From the NCBI GenBank assembly GCA_024752435.1, contig CP103029.1, forward strand, positions 1,364,001-1,428,000: DNA of 64,000 nucleotides, written 5' to 3'. The notes below the pieces were generated by a model, which saw only the letters and a program-made list of their open reading frames with translations, made no database searches and had not been told where the DNA came from. Positions 25,301 to 37,748 of the stretch are shown here, one piece after another. Source of the DNA: Allantophomopsis cytisporea. Lineage: Eukaryota; Ascomycota; Leotiomycetes; Phacidiales; Phacidiaceae. The translations under genes and the position numbers were made by a program. The number at the start of each line of letters is the position of its first letter. Within the stretch, counting starts at the first letter, position 1.

Positions 25301-26687
25301 GGCTTGTGAATCTACTGACCGTTACTGATCGCTAACATCATCTATAGAGGTGAAGATTACATTGCCACTCCTTCGATCAATACCGAAAACTAGCGACTCG
25401 AGTGGGTCCGGTAGTACGCAAAAATCCACTCACTCGATGGTCAGAGAACCTGACGAGTCAATTTCGAATGTTCGGTCACAGATCGTTGGATTGAAGGTAG
25501 CCCTCATTGGGTTTGATATTAGAAACCCTAATACTTTGGTGGCTGAGACGGCCAAATATCTCAAAGCATCTACTGAGAAGTTCATTACTGAGTGGTATGG
25601 TCTCGAGGTGGTTTCCGACTCTAAGAAAGCAGATATTATCATCATTGATGAGGATGTTGCTGGAAATGCGTCCCAGATAATTGCGTCTCGCCCGGTCGGT
25701 CGCCAAAGGCCCATCGTCTTGGTTCTTTGTTCTCATTCCTCTCATTATTCACGTATTACGTCTGCTCCTGGATTGAATGAGAATATCGGATATGTCGCCA
25801 AGCCAATTGGGCCGTTAAAGCTCGCAAGAGCCTTGTTAACATGTCTCAACAATCGCGCTATCACTCCAGGCATCACACCTGGAGAAACGCCTACAGCACG
25901 GCAGCCGCATACACCCGACCTCAGCACTACGTTCGAAGAGCTGCACATGTCGTCGCGCGGAGGCGAGATTTTGGACAATTCACGGATGGCAGCTGATAGT
26001 AAGAATGCTCGCAAGGCCATCGAATCGCCAACGCCAACAGCCAACACCGACAAGACCGAGGCGTTCCCATTCCCGGTCGACAGACCTGCCATCCCAAAGA
26101 ACAAAAGCATGCCTGCTGATCAATACGACATTGGAAAACTCGGAGAAGATGCAGAAAAGCAACGCGCATCTTTTGTGCTTTCCAAAATGGAAACGACGGC
26201 TACAGCAGCCCAAAACTCTGAGCCCCCAAAGACTACAAAACCGGCACCAAGATTGCTGCTGGTTGACGACAACAAAATCAATTTAAGGCTACTTCGAACT
26301 TACATGAATAAACGTAAATACACACTTGTCGACGAAGCGGAAAATGGACTGGAAGCTGTCCATGCTGTTCAGAAGCAGCCAGAGGGTTATGATATCATCT
26401 TTATGGACGTGTCGATGCCTGTGCTGGATGGTTTCGGTGCAACGCGGCAGATCAGACAATTTGAGCGGAAAAGGAAAGATGGAGCTGCAGGGAACGACAA
26501 AGCTGCAGGCAAGGCAGCTCTGATAATCGCGCTTACAGGTCTCGCTAGTTCGAGAGACCAACAGGAGGCCTTTAGTAGTGGTTTGGATCTATTCTTGACC
26601 AAACCGGTTAGCTTTAAGGAGGTTGGCAAGCTGTTGGATAATTGGGAGGCAAACAGAGGAAGAGAGGCTGAGCGAGATGGGAACTGA
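22315..26687 (+). CDS. GAF-domain hybrid histidine kinase
   Basis: A 1417-residue two-component sensor with kinase and receiver in one chain, feeding phosphate to a histidine phosphotransfer protein. Exons 22315-22391, 22457-25293 and 25348-26687; the start MPINSTISMSHVEG is in the short first exon. Order of domains: GAF-like sensor at about 75-235, a long polar linker, HisKA with the H-box FIGSISHELRSPLHGI (phospho-His about 683), HATPase_c with N-box RVIMNLLGNALKYTS (Asn about 873), G1 VIDTGKGI, and G2 GTGLGLSIVRSIV, then a Ser/Pro-rich linker and a receiver with LLLVDDNKINLRLL, FMDVSMPVLDG (phospho-Asp about 1325) and FLTKPVSFKE. No transmembrane segment, so cytoplasmic. All key residues are present. 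Intron 2 splits the end of the kinase domain. The signal sensed is unknown; I do not assign it to a numbered fungal HK class. Confidence 0.93.
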
Positions 26688-27772
26688 GCCTTTTCTCTCC
26701 CTCAGAATTGGCGGATTCGAGGCATATACATACTTTTTGATTCTTGTTTTCTTCTGGGGACGGTGATGGTTTTGATTGGGTTTCTCTCATGCGTCATTTC
26801 CGCGTATGCATCGGTGGCGTTTGATGGATAAGATTTGTTTTACATTGGATGGGTATACCCAGAGTGCAAATGCATGGAACACCACACTGGAGCACGGGAT
26901 TTAGAGCGGTGTAGATACAGGACTCGGCGCTTTTTCTGTCATGGATGACGAAAGATGAATAGTGCGTTGAGATGTTGTGTAAGATAAAATAGAAGTACTA
27001 TACGTAGAAGTACTTAGATTTACACCCACAGTTCTTGACGCTGCTCTTGTGCTTGAAAACTATTGAATACATCGAGAGATGATATCACTTTCTCAACTTG
27101 TGACGTTTACTCATCCTGCTGCCCAAATAGTGTTCAATAGCTACCTCGGATATTCAAAAAAGAGCGCCTCTTCTTCACGTGTAGATGGGCACAGCAAGAT
27201 ATTACATAGCATTGACACCGAAAACCCTCAAGTTGAAGTCATAGATATCTACCAGATCAAATGCGATGCAACCTCAATCCAACTCCAATACAATAAACGC
27301 AGAACCCACGCAGCACAACACCGCCCATCCCGCTATCTATGCCAGAGACGACCCCAATCCGACCCCAGCAACAACACACTTGAATAACTCACAAAACCAA
27401 CAAACAGAACAGGACAGCGATCAAATGCCAAGAAAAATCGACGGATCAGCTGGGCACGTATGCCATCTTCCTGTGTTCAAATCGTCTTCCAACCATCATC
27501 TCTTAACATTAAAAGCAGTGCATGCCATCAGATCTCTACCCTTCGAACTTCTTCGTGATATCCCACACTTTCACTCACGCTCCGCGGCGCCAAGCAAATC
27601 CTCCAACGACTCTCAACTATATGCCATGTAGTATCAACTATGTGCAACAAGCTCGTCGACAATAAGAAAAACAATCAACGGCGAAGCCTTGCTATACAGC
27701 TTCATCACGCAAATGGCCCGCAACAATAACAGACGTAGCTGCCACCATTACCGCCATACTCAGACCGGCTAG
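26688..27772. other. Gap between convergent genes
   Basis: Separates the histidine kinase from the RING-LON gene. It includes a 121-codon plus-strand frame at 27266-27631 (starts MQPQSNSNTINAEPTQHN), rich in Gln, Asn, Thr and Ser and without a recognisable domain. That frame could be a small gene but could equally be chance in low-complexity sequence; I do not call it. Confidence 0.5.
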
Positions 27773-29635
27773 TCACAGCATGGTACAGGAAGAACTCGAA
27801 GACCTGTAGGGATGAATAAGCACAAGCACAAATGAACGAAATATTCAAACGAGCAAAGAAAAAACCGGTACAGGATGTTTGGCAAAGCCACGCAAGCAGG
27901 CAGTAGGGCAGCAGCAAGGGGAAAGCCACACAACGCAGTATGGGGGACAGACCTACCGACGATTCTGGCCATCGATACCCTCCACCCACTTAGCACAGAG
28001 CTTCAGACGCTCACGAACGCTCGTCATGCTTAGCAACTTATATTTCTCCTGGTCCGAGATGGGGAGAATGCTAGCAAACCACCAGGGGAAGATGGCGGGG
28101 TCTGTGGGACATTCGCCGTAAGCTCTGAGAACTGACGAATGCAGCCATGGGGCAGAGTTCGCTCGCATCTTGGCTATGAAGAGGGTACTTATTTCCATGA
28201 GGTCCTTGGTAGGTTTCGAGTCGATATCTGCCAGAAGATTGTGCCACTGTGTGGATGGCGAAGGTATGTGGTTTGGTGGTGCGCCAAAGTGGTCTTCTGC
28301 GGAGAAATTTCGCTGAGCATTTGCTGTTGATGTTTCTGACGCCTCGAGAGCTTCTTCGGCTGCAAGAGAGATATCATCTACCCGTTCTATGCGGCCAACA
28401 AGATAGCCATCCAGCATGTCGTGTTCTAAGACCCTAAATCTGCTTACACCGACGGTTTCTATAAGGCTTCGGCCATCAGGAAGTAGCTCCAAATTGACAA
28501 TATGAAGGAGTGTACCATATTGGAAGAATGGTACACGGCCGAGTTCAGGCTGTGCCGTTTGTCGAGGATTGTGCAACAACATCCCAAATTTCCTGTCTCC
28601 TGATTCGATGGCGCGACGGATCATGAGTCTATATCGTGGTTCGAAAACATGGAGAAAGGTTGGCGTTGCTGGAAATGAAAGAGTGCAGACAAATAATGGG
28701 GTATCGCAGCCTCCTTGCATGCTCGACTCTTCAAGAGCAGCAGCCTCAGCACGAGCTTCCAGAAGATCCGGACAAAGGCCTAGAAGGAGTGCCATCAACC
28801 GCTTATTTGTAGGCGCTTCTTCGGGCGTCATAATTGGTGGAAGAGCCAGATCTCGTCGACATATCGGACAAAGATTTGAATGGTCAATCACTCTATGTAA
28901 ACATTTCCGACAGAATGTATGTCCACAATTTGTGGTCAACGGGTCTAGCATTAGTGCATAGCATACCTGGCAATCAAGCTGTTCTCTGGTAGCCGCCTTC
29001 AAATGCTCAATCAATGCCACATCCAAAGAGCGATAATCATCGTCATTCTCCGATATACTTTCATAGGTAAGTTCCGAGTTATAAGGAAGCTCGCCTCTTT
29101 GAGCCAACAAGTAAGTCACAATCAATCTTCCGCCATGTAGCACATCGCTTCTGGATGGATTCCGTTTCGAGAGCTTGAGTAACTCTGCCATCTGCCATTG
29201 ATCCTTCGCTTCTGGTCTTATAGGTGTATCGATATTCGAGGGTATATATAATCGTAGGGCTTCTTCCACCACTGACATGACTTTTGATAACGTCACATCG
29301 AGGCTGCAGTCACCCTCAGCATGTTCTAGTCCACAATCCGAAAATGGACATATGAAGCCTTGTATTCGATTTGCCGTTGCCGGATATGATATGTTTTCTC
29401 GAACGTGCGTAGTTGGTAAACATTTCCTGCATAACGAGTTGCCGCAGGGTAGCGTCAACGGGTTCTGAAGCGGCAGCGAGCACAGAGAACATTGTATGAG
29501 ACGAACTATTTGTCGTGCATCTGTATAGGCGTCGAGACCTATGGTGGATGTGTTGTCGTTCATGTGTATTGAAGGCTTCATGGGAGCGCGGGGTAGCGGG
29601 TTCGGCGTCGCAGGCGCATCGTGAAATTCCGACAT
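27773..29635 (-). CDS. RING and LON-substrate-binding domain protein (LONRF/CrgA-like)
   Basis: Probable E3 ubiquitin ligase of the LONRF type; Mucor CrgA, a repressor of carotenoid synthesis, has the same plan. The main exon (29635-27957) encodes 560 residues: a first RING-like Cys cluster at about 48-102 (CSLCSLPLQNPLTLPCGNSL), a helical region, a canonical C3HC4 RING at about 223-262 (CQVCYALMLDPLTTNCGHTF, CPICRRDL), and a LON N-terminal domain from about 310 (PLFVCTLSFPATPTFLHVFE, EPRYRLMI) to the end. The frame runs into TAG at 27955, but a GTAGGT donor there and an acceptor CCCTACAG give a second exon 27803-27773 adding SSSSSCTML. That would give 569 residues with a C-terminal CaaX box. 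The first part is secure; the last exon is proposed. Confidence 0.85.
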
Positions 29636-30324
29636 AGAGGGGAGCTGATCCAGTGTAAAGCCGTTGGATTTCCCTTGTAGAAGCGGCTACAATGGCAATC
29701 GCTGGCCTTATAGGCTCTGGGGGAATCGTGGTATCGCCAGCTTTGCTTGATGTCTTTAATGCTTACTGGTCTTTTTCGGCAGGTGGTGGATATTGCGATA
29801 GTGGTGGGACGGTATGTTTTCTTGTGTCCGAATGCTACTACGCAGGTATTTTTGAAGCAGGTCGGTGACGATACGGAACAAAGTTCATGCAAGGTATTTA
29901 AAACGGCGTGTGTGCAAGGAAAGGCAATGCAATGCAAATGCAGACAGGTGGTCAAAACATGAGAAGATTGTGAGTATCAAGATATGTAGGGTTCGTAAAT
30001 TGTGGATGGTATAGATAATGTGAAGATGAAGAAGGGAGCGATGTTCATAGAAGTCATCACGAGCTCTTAGTGAGAATGGTACTCGATTCGCGTGGAGTGG
30101 CTATGAGCACGACCCTTCACTCAAGTCGGTATCTTTTTAGTGTGTATTCGTTCATAAGTCTTGAGTGCTATGGTGTGTCTGTCTGGTCAGGTATTCTTCC
30201 CTTGTTTGGGAATACGTAGGATAGTTCAGTAAGTGACAAGCAGTCAGGATTTGAGCGTCAGTCTACCAGGTCGTGTGAATACATAGATTTACATTCCAAG
30301 TACACTACTTGCTTGGTAGATAGT

Positions 30325-30353
30325 GGTACAGTAGTACAGTAGTACAGTAGTAG
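30325..30353 (+). repeat. GTACAGTA octamer microsatellite
   Basis: Three tandem GTACAGTA units followed by a partial one, about 690 bases upstream of the RING-LON start. Confidence 0.8.
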
Positions 30354-33300
30354 TTTATACCCAGCGACGGAAGGCATAAGTGCCGTCATCAAGTGGTTCA
30401 ACCAATGTACAAAGTAAGACGCGTACGGAGGGAAGAAGGAGTCTAGAGGTAATTAGCTTAGTGGCATCCGGGAAGTCTTGGACGAACCTCCAAGTAAGAA
30501 GCGGATTGGATAGGAACATGAGAGAAGGCGAAAAGATGAGAGGTGAGGCACGAAAGACAAGACAAGTTGAGTGGAGTGGAGGTTGATGGCTGACGATTCG
30601 AGTGGGATGTACGTAGTAAGAGAGCACGGTGACACGGCGAAGTGCATGTTCCGTTGACTGGTGGGTTGTTGGATTTGTGGCGTCGATCAAGAAATTCTAG
30701 GGTGTATTCTACAAGGGGGTATACTTGGCGTGGAGAAGAAGAGAATGGCTAATAGTCAATATTTGTTAAGTGAAAGAAAATGAGCAAATAGATGAGAACA
30801 GTTGTGAAGGGTCGTGAAGACAGACAGTTGAAGTTGTTGGGAGGTTTTCGGCAGTCGCAGCTGAGGAGACAACAAGATTAATCGTTATAGATGCATGATT
30901 TTGTTCACCATTATTGCAATAATCACCAAAGCCTCAGTCGCCAGCCTGATACGGCAGGTAAATAAACAAGTACATAAGATATCATACAGACGGAGGCTAA
31001 AAACGCAAAACTTATTTTTACATACATAAGTACACACACGAAAAGGAGGAGGTATTTCCGTTGATCATCTATCACTTAACCTATCTTTTCTTTTTTACGT
31101 AGTATTACCCTTCTATACTTCAATAAATCAACAAGCACCATTCTAGTTATCAGGATTATTATAACCACTTGGAAAAGGTTGAGGACAACATGAGAGCATA
31201 ATCTACATATAACCTTAATTTAATAGATCGGGGAAGAACTTCGAACGAATCTTTAGAATAGAACAGTTGAACTCAAGTCAAATTGCTATTCTTGCAATAT
31301 GTTTGTTAGTATCCACTTAGCAAAAATGATAACAAACACTTCAACTGCTTGCTTTTGTATCAACAATATGTTCTTGCTCTGAGCAGTTTGACAGAAATAC
31401 AAATCATACATATAACCGCTATACTCTATGGATCAATTGAAGCAGTACATGATAGCAGTCATATGCAAGGAATCTGCAAACAATCAAATTGGTAATCATC
31501 AACTTCATGGAACCGACGATATGAACAACAGTCCGTTCTTCTCATGCTCGCTATGTACCCGAGCTCTACGTACTTATCATGCGTTACGGACCCAGCCAGA
31601 TCTCTCGGTCTCTCAGCTAAGGTAAGTAGGGCCATCAAGGAGATCCCTCCCCCCCTCTTCAATTCGAAAAGAAGAACAAAACAGACGCTGAATAGTGCCT
31701 GTTGGGCGAAGCTTACCATCAACGGCTGTCACGGTGCTGTTTCACGTTGGTCAGGGTCACTGATCCGTAGTTCAAAATGTCTACTGATCGTGTCCAGTTC
31801 CACCTATTCGGGCGCCTTCATAGCTTAGGGTATTTAGGGAACTCTATTGTGTATCATACATGTATCCCTAAGGTAGAAACGTGTACGTACTCTTTGTCGT
31901 GAGATATCACATACGGAGTATATGCCTATGCACCAACGCAGCGAGTGTATCGTCAACCTTTCAACCCCCTCATACTCCGAATTATGCATCCTACCCAACT
32001 CGTGCTACGTAGTCCGGACCGAGTGCTCAATAAAGCTCCAGTTTATTAGGTGCAATATGTTACCATGTATGAACTTCCTCACGCCAGCCTCAGACCATAT
32101 TCTATCTTGATATGCAGATGTATGTTCGCTCGCTCATCTTACGTTCTTAAGTCGATATTGGCGGACAGACTTTTACAGCGATATCCGTACTGTAGACATT
32201 GGATTTCCAGCTTCAATCAAGTAAGAATCCGGCAATATTATTCATATTCTAATCATCAACAACAAATCCATTTATTCATATTCTTGGTCGTATGTTGCAA
32301 ACCGATTTCAGGACTAGCTTTGAATAGGAACTAGCACATGTGTATAATCTCTCTTCCCTTCCTCCATGCGGCCAATAGAATAGGCGTACTACCCTTCATA
32401 AGGTCTGGAATGGGCGAGAGCAGGGATACAACAAGAGCATCTCGACGATTCCTCATGCAATGTTGGGAAGTGGCAGCGGACATGGAATATATGCCCGTGG
32501 ATAATATGTATATATGAATTTGTATGCACAGTAGTACCCCGGTAGTATCTGTGAAAACCTATTTAATATGTATGAATCCATGTACATATATATGTACTAT
32601 ACATACTTGTACATTGCGCACTCTATATTAAGAGCACCACCACTTACGAGTCCTACATATGGCCTTCAGAGCATAATCATAACAACATCAAATATCAATA
32701 TATACTGAAAATAATCCATCAACATCTCACTCACCACCGATCCCGATTCCATACATCGGGCTAGCAGGCCCTCCCCCAATATAACCACATGAACATGTAC
32801 ATACTCTCTACTCCACGGGAGGTGTTACTGCCCCATCTACCCTATTATTCCCGTGTCCAGCTACATCCGAAGTCGCCTAGCACTTCCTATCCCGAATGGT
32901 TTGCAGATCCAAGAGCGATGGCAATATTCTATCATTCAACTCACTCACAACTTTGCCGAATGGCTTTGACAAGCAGGTAATAGTGAGGGTGCCATCTCAT
33001 AGGCCCAGCTCCCGATTGCCAGCCTTATGACTTGCGCTGGAAATCGGGTGCGCGCACGACCATCGGCACTATTCTAGTATCGAGGGTCAGAGTGACGGCG
33101 AGGTTTTAGTGCGCCAACTGGTCGAGTTTGTTCTTGGAGGAATATGTGATCTGTGGCTGAAATGATGGGCATCACCATGCGGAGATAGGTATGATCCGAA
33201 GTATGAACATAAGGACTTGTTATTGTCGAATATATTGTTTCCGGACAGATTGAATTATGATGATCCGAATACTCGAAGTTGATTACTGATGCAAACTGAT

Positions 33301-36300
33301 ATGGTATGATTAAAGGATACTCCGTATATTCAGGTATGAATAGCTCTCGGGATTTGCAGGCAAGGGGGTTGTGCACTTCACTGATATATGTAGTTATCGA
33401 TTACGGAGGCACGCCTTTACTGTGGTAGTAATAACATCAAACATGAGCGTCTAAGGTTATCCTCCTAATCAAGGTTTGCGCAGAAGGCTCACCAACGTGT
33501 TTTGTGAACACCAACACAGTCGGAAGGAAGTTTGTTTTTGAGTGATCACCATGTTCGAAAATAATAATGAAGCACGATTGAGATAATAGATTATAGTAGC
33601 ACCTCTGCAATTGTTCGGATCAAAATCAACAGCGAAGGTGGATAGAGGGAGGCGCAACAACAAGTTGCATGATACCAGAAACTGCAGAAAGCCGTATTTG
33701 AGAATCCACATTAAATGTCACTCCCATACAGTATCAAAACTCTACTGTGTACTATACTGTATTCCCAACAATCGCGGTAACATCATCAACGTCGGAGTCT
33801 CGAATTACCACCAAAAAGCGTCACGCAGGCACAAACGAATCAATCATCCCCGTAATGCTCCCTGCAACCAAGTAAGTACTACATGCGTGAATCCCCACAC
33901 CAGAAGCACAAATAGTGGATGGACAAGGTCCCAGCTGCCCAAGCACCAGTTAACAGTCGAATCCTGGGTACGGTGGTACTCGAGAATCCCAGGTGCGCAC
34001 AAAACGACCGACACTGCGACACCGTGAGGGGCCGACAATGAGAAATGAAAATCAAATCGTCATAGATCTCCCGATCGCGGGCATTAGTCAGCCCGCTCCC
34101 GAACACGAAGTTCCAACAACGCTGCAATTGGCTAGGAGCGTTGTGCATTCGGGTGCTGGTTGATGTCGAGAGAGAGGTTTAGTTTTATGATAAGGTGAGT
34201 CTGTTGATGAATGAAGGGATCTTGAGCCATTTGATCTGGGTTATGAATTTATGACTCTATAAATTTTGACCGGATACTATAAGGAAGACGAGACTTGACT
34301 CTTTGATTGATATGAACTTTAGCCCGCAGTATTACTCATGTCTGTCTATATTGATGCTGAATGTACCCAAGGTACACTTCTTTCATATGGTCTGAAGGGC
34401 AGGTACAGCATTTAGTGCTTCATACGAGTAGCACGAGGGCAGTGCCGCTGTCAGTTAATACTTGAATGAAAACTTCGAATTTTGTACCATAGTAAGAGAT
34501 CTTTTGGTCATAGCACTAGTGATTTCTCATGATTCGATTTAGACCTTCAACTCAAGGATGACATTTGCAATGGTATTTTGAACCATAGGGTGGTCAGGCG
34601 TATGATTCCACACGAGAAAGGATCGCATATTCGATAATCTGGGTACGGCTGTGGAGGATCCATGATATATGAACCGTGGATGTGATGGTCGTCGCGAGTT
34701 ATCTAGTCTACTATACCTTCGGTTCTCAACTAACAACTACAAACATATGCCATATGATCACAAGAAACCATAGTTAACAGCTATCTCATACCGAGTGTTG
34801 GAAGGTTCGATGATCTGAAGCACTTGGTTATCTTATCCTGTTGCAATAGCTCTTCTATTATCGGTACCGTGAGGCTTAATTTTACTCATACTCATGTGGT
34901 CATTCAACAGCCCTTCAGTGTTTGGAATTGTTATTGTTCTGGAACTTATTTTAGTACAGATAAATGTCCGAAGGAAAACAATGCACTAGAAAAAATAGTG
35001 AGACTATGACTCGTACAATCTGAAATGGTCAATAATGGAGGAGCTCTTGAAATGTAAGCGTAAGCAGGATTTGCCCCTATTTTCTTCGACCATAATTTAT
35101 CAAGTTCACTGTCTCTCAGTCTTGAAAAACAAAGCGAAATATATGTCTGTAGTTGATGTAACAAATTCGAAGACAAAAGCTATTAAAATTTCCTATCTTT
35201 GTCCTGTTTCAATATATTATGAGCGAAGTGTTATTACGAATTTTGAATGACATACAGCTTCGTTCAACTGTAAACCCTGCCTATGTATATTCTTACATAT
35301 ACAAAGTCCATATCTAGCTAGGTAACTACTTGTCAAAGATAATGTATAGGTATGAAAGCTACAAAAAATCAGCACGATACGATACCTTCTTTGTATTGGC
35401 AGTGAATGATATCTATGCTAAGACTGGCGCTGTATGTTGTTCAGCACCGTTAGTTTTATCGTTGTTCTTTCTTTTTTCATTATTGTAGTTTATCTTTCTT
35501 GCTCACCTATAAGTCCAACTTAGGAAATCCCAATACACTGGATCAAGAGGTGTGTCTCATGCTTCATAAGAACACATCTTGACATTTCTATCTGCTAGAC
35601 CTATCAAGTAAACAGTAACCATATCATGGAAGATTATAGACATAGTCTGACTATGAACAACCTCTACTTCACCGTATTAAAAGAAGCATCATCGTTGTCA
35701 GACAACAAGTTCGTCTAGGGCACTAGACATATAGGCACCGAAGTTTCCTGAGAGAATGATGTTAAAAATGCGTTGTTTGTTTATCGTATACTCGTGGGCA
35801 TGATTATTCAGACAGTTGAAATACAAGAATTCCATCGACTTGACTTAAATCCTAAGCTGCACGATCAGCTTATGTTGTATTGAAGTAGAATTGACCTCTA
35901 TGACTCGCCAATTTACGGGATCTTGATTGTTCAGGCGAACCGATGATTGTATGATAGAACTCTGAAGCTGCTGTCCTTGATAACACTAGAATCTACAGTT
36001 ATTACAAGTATCTGTCGATGTTCTTGCGCCATCTTCTTCCACATATTCAATAACTAAAATTGGTAGGGAAAGGAAACCACACATTACATATAGACTTCAA
36101 CAGTACAAGAGCACACGTGGCGAACTTGTTGTAATCAATTACGCCATTTTATTATATGAATCCTCGTCGACTCTACTGTGAACCGTAGCTATGCAACTCC
36201 TTTCTTGTTTCTCTTAGTTTTCTAGCTTTACAAGATATTCACATAGAAAACGTAGGGAGACTTGATAATGGGAATTGACATATAGCGGTTGCCTTTATAC

Positions 36301-36553
36301 TTGAATCTTGACCTGACATCTATAGAAGATAAGACTATAGGTAATATGTACATACCAGATCTATCTATATCTATCTATGTTTCAGCAGCTTGAGCACTGC
36401 TCTAGAGTTACATTTGATATAATAAGTATTCTCCCTTAGTACGTTACTCTAGGGAATGTTGGTATCATATCTGCTAAATGAACCATCTTCGCATCAACTC
36501 ACAATCAAGACAGCATCCATATACTTCGCTATAACAAACCACAGACTGTCACA

Positions 36554-37315
36554 CTAGAACGATGTTATTGCGCTAAGACTTTCTGCTTTGTTTCCGTGTC
36601 TTCGCTTCGGCGCGTAGCAATAGAACTGATGAACGGCTTTCTTAATGTCTATATAAGGTACACAACTTATATACATCTTGTATTGGTAGACTAATCTTTA
36701 TTTTGTGTTTGTTTTCTATACTGGTACTCACCTTAAAATCTCCATTCTTAGACTCCTAAAAGAAAGGAGTTAGGGTATAATAGTAATTAAGGCATGAATA
36801 GAGGTAACACTTGAACCAAGGGGCTGGCTATAATTCCTTCGATGGTGTGCAGTTGATGATTATCTGTATTCAAAGTCCATTATTCTTCTATATATGGGGT
36901 TTTAATGTCAATGAGACTAGGATACGTATAACAGAAACTCCTAGGTGAGAAAAACTTAATGACATATCTGTATGAGTTGGATTGATTGACAGTAACTGCC
37001 AACTACATATTACATAACCCATATCTAGCATCGGCTTGACAGACTTTTACTTATACTGAACTCTCCTAGAACACTAGCTTGCTATCGAACATGCCCGTAA
37101 TACACTTATGACTCAAAAGCACTGTAGAACTTAGGAGAGTACTCAAGCTCCTCTAATAGACCGACATGCCGGCGGATATGTACTCGCGCACCTATAGTCT
37201 TGCTTACCATCTCATCTGTGTATTTCCGCTCGACAATACCTGTATATTCTCTTGGTTTGTCGTCAAGAGCCAAACAGGTGGATATAATTGCAACGAGTTT
37301 GTGGTGTGGTTGATA
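36554..37315 (-). pseudogene. Coding-like relic of unknown family
   Basis: Two open blocks on the minus strand look like former exons. The first (37315-37106) is open for 69 codons and contains DDKPREYTGIVERKYTDEM and HVGLLEELEYSPKFYSAFES before TAA. The second (36664-36554) contains DIKKAVHQFYCYAPKRRHGN before TAG. Neither has an ATG or clean splice borders. A third similar block lies near 35850-35945 (PVNWRVIEVNSTSIQHKL). The balanced mix of charged and hydrophobic residues in AT-rich DNA argues against chance. I do not recognise the family and cannot prove the blocks belong to one gene. Confidence 0.35.
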
Positions 37316-37748
37316 TTATCAAGAGAGATTATGTAACCCCCGGATTGGTTAGTGTTCGCCAGTAACGTCATGCCATTTGATCAGTTTTCAAAGATTGAAA
37401 TGGTGGTAATAGTATCTGTTGGGCTATTATAACGGATGGCGTATTCATTCTATCGTCATTATAGAGCCAAAGACTTTCATAATCATTCATGGATCCATAC
37501 TGAGCGGCATTGCTGCAAAAGATATTCATTACTAAAACTAATTCATAAACGAAAGTATAGGCATCCTGGCCCCCGAAAAATATATGTACCATCAAGGTGT
37601 CAATTCCATAATAGTCCATCAAATAAATAGTCTTTACCAGTCGTCACCGAAAAGACTCTTCTTCAATAGATCCAAAAGGAAAAAAGAACCACTTGAAAGG
37701 AGTGGTAATTCCGCCGACTTAAAGAGCAGAGAGGATGTTGATGCTCCT

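Larger units (their letters stand above)
29636..37748. other. 8-kb AT-rich desert
   Basis: No intact gene. Contents: the divergent upstream region of the RING-LON gene, a GTACAGTA microsatellite, and from about 35.8 kb onward several short coding-like blocks on the minus strand (see 36554-37315). Most frames are under 70 codons with random composition. The general impression is old, mutated repetitive or genic sequence. Confidence 0.6.

Noticed and set aside
27266..27631. 121-codon Gln/Asn/Thr-rich plus-strand frame
   Set aside because: Low-complexity sequence easily gives such frames. No homologous feature is recognised, and it lies between two convergent 3' ends.
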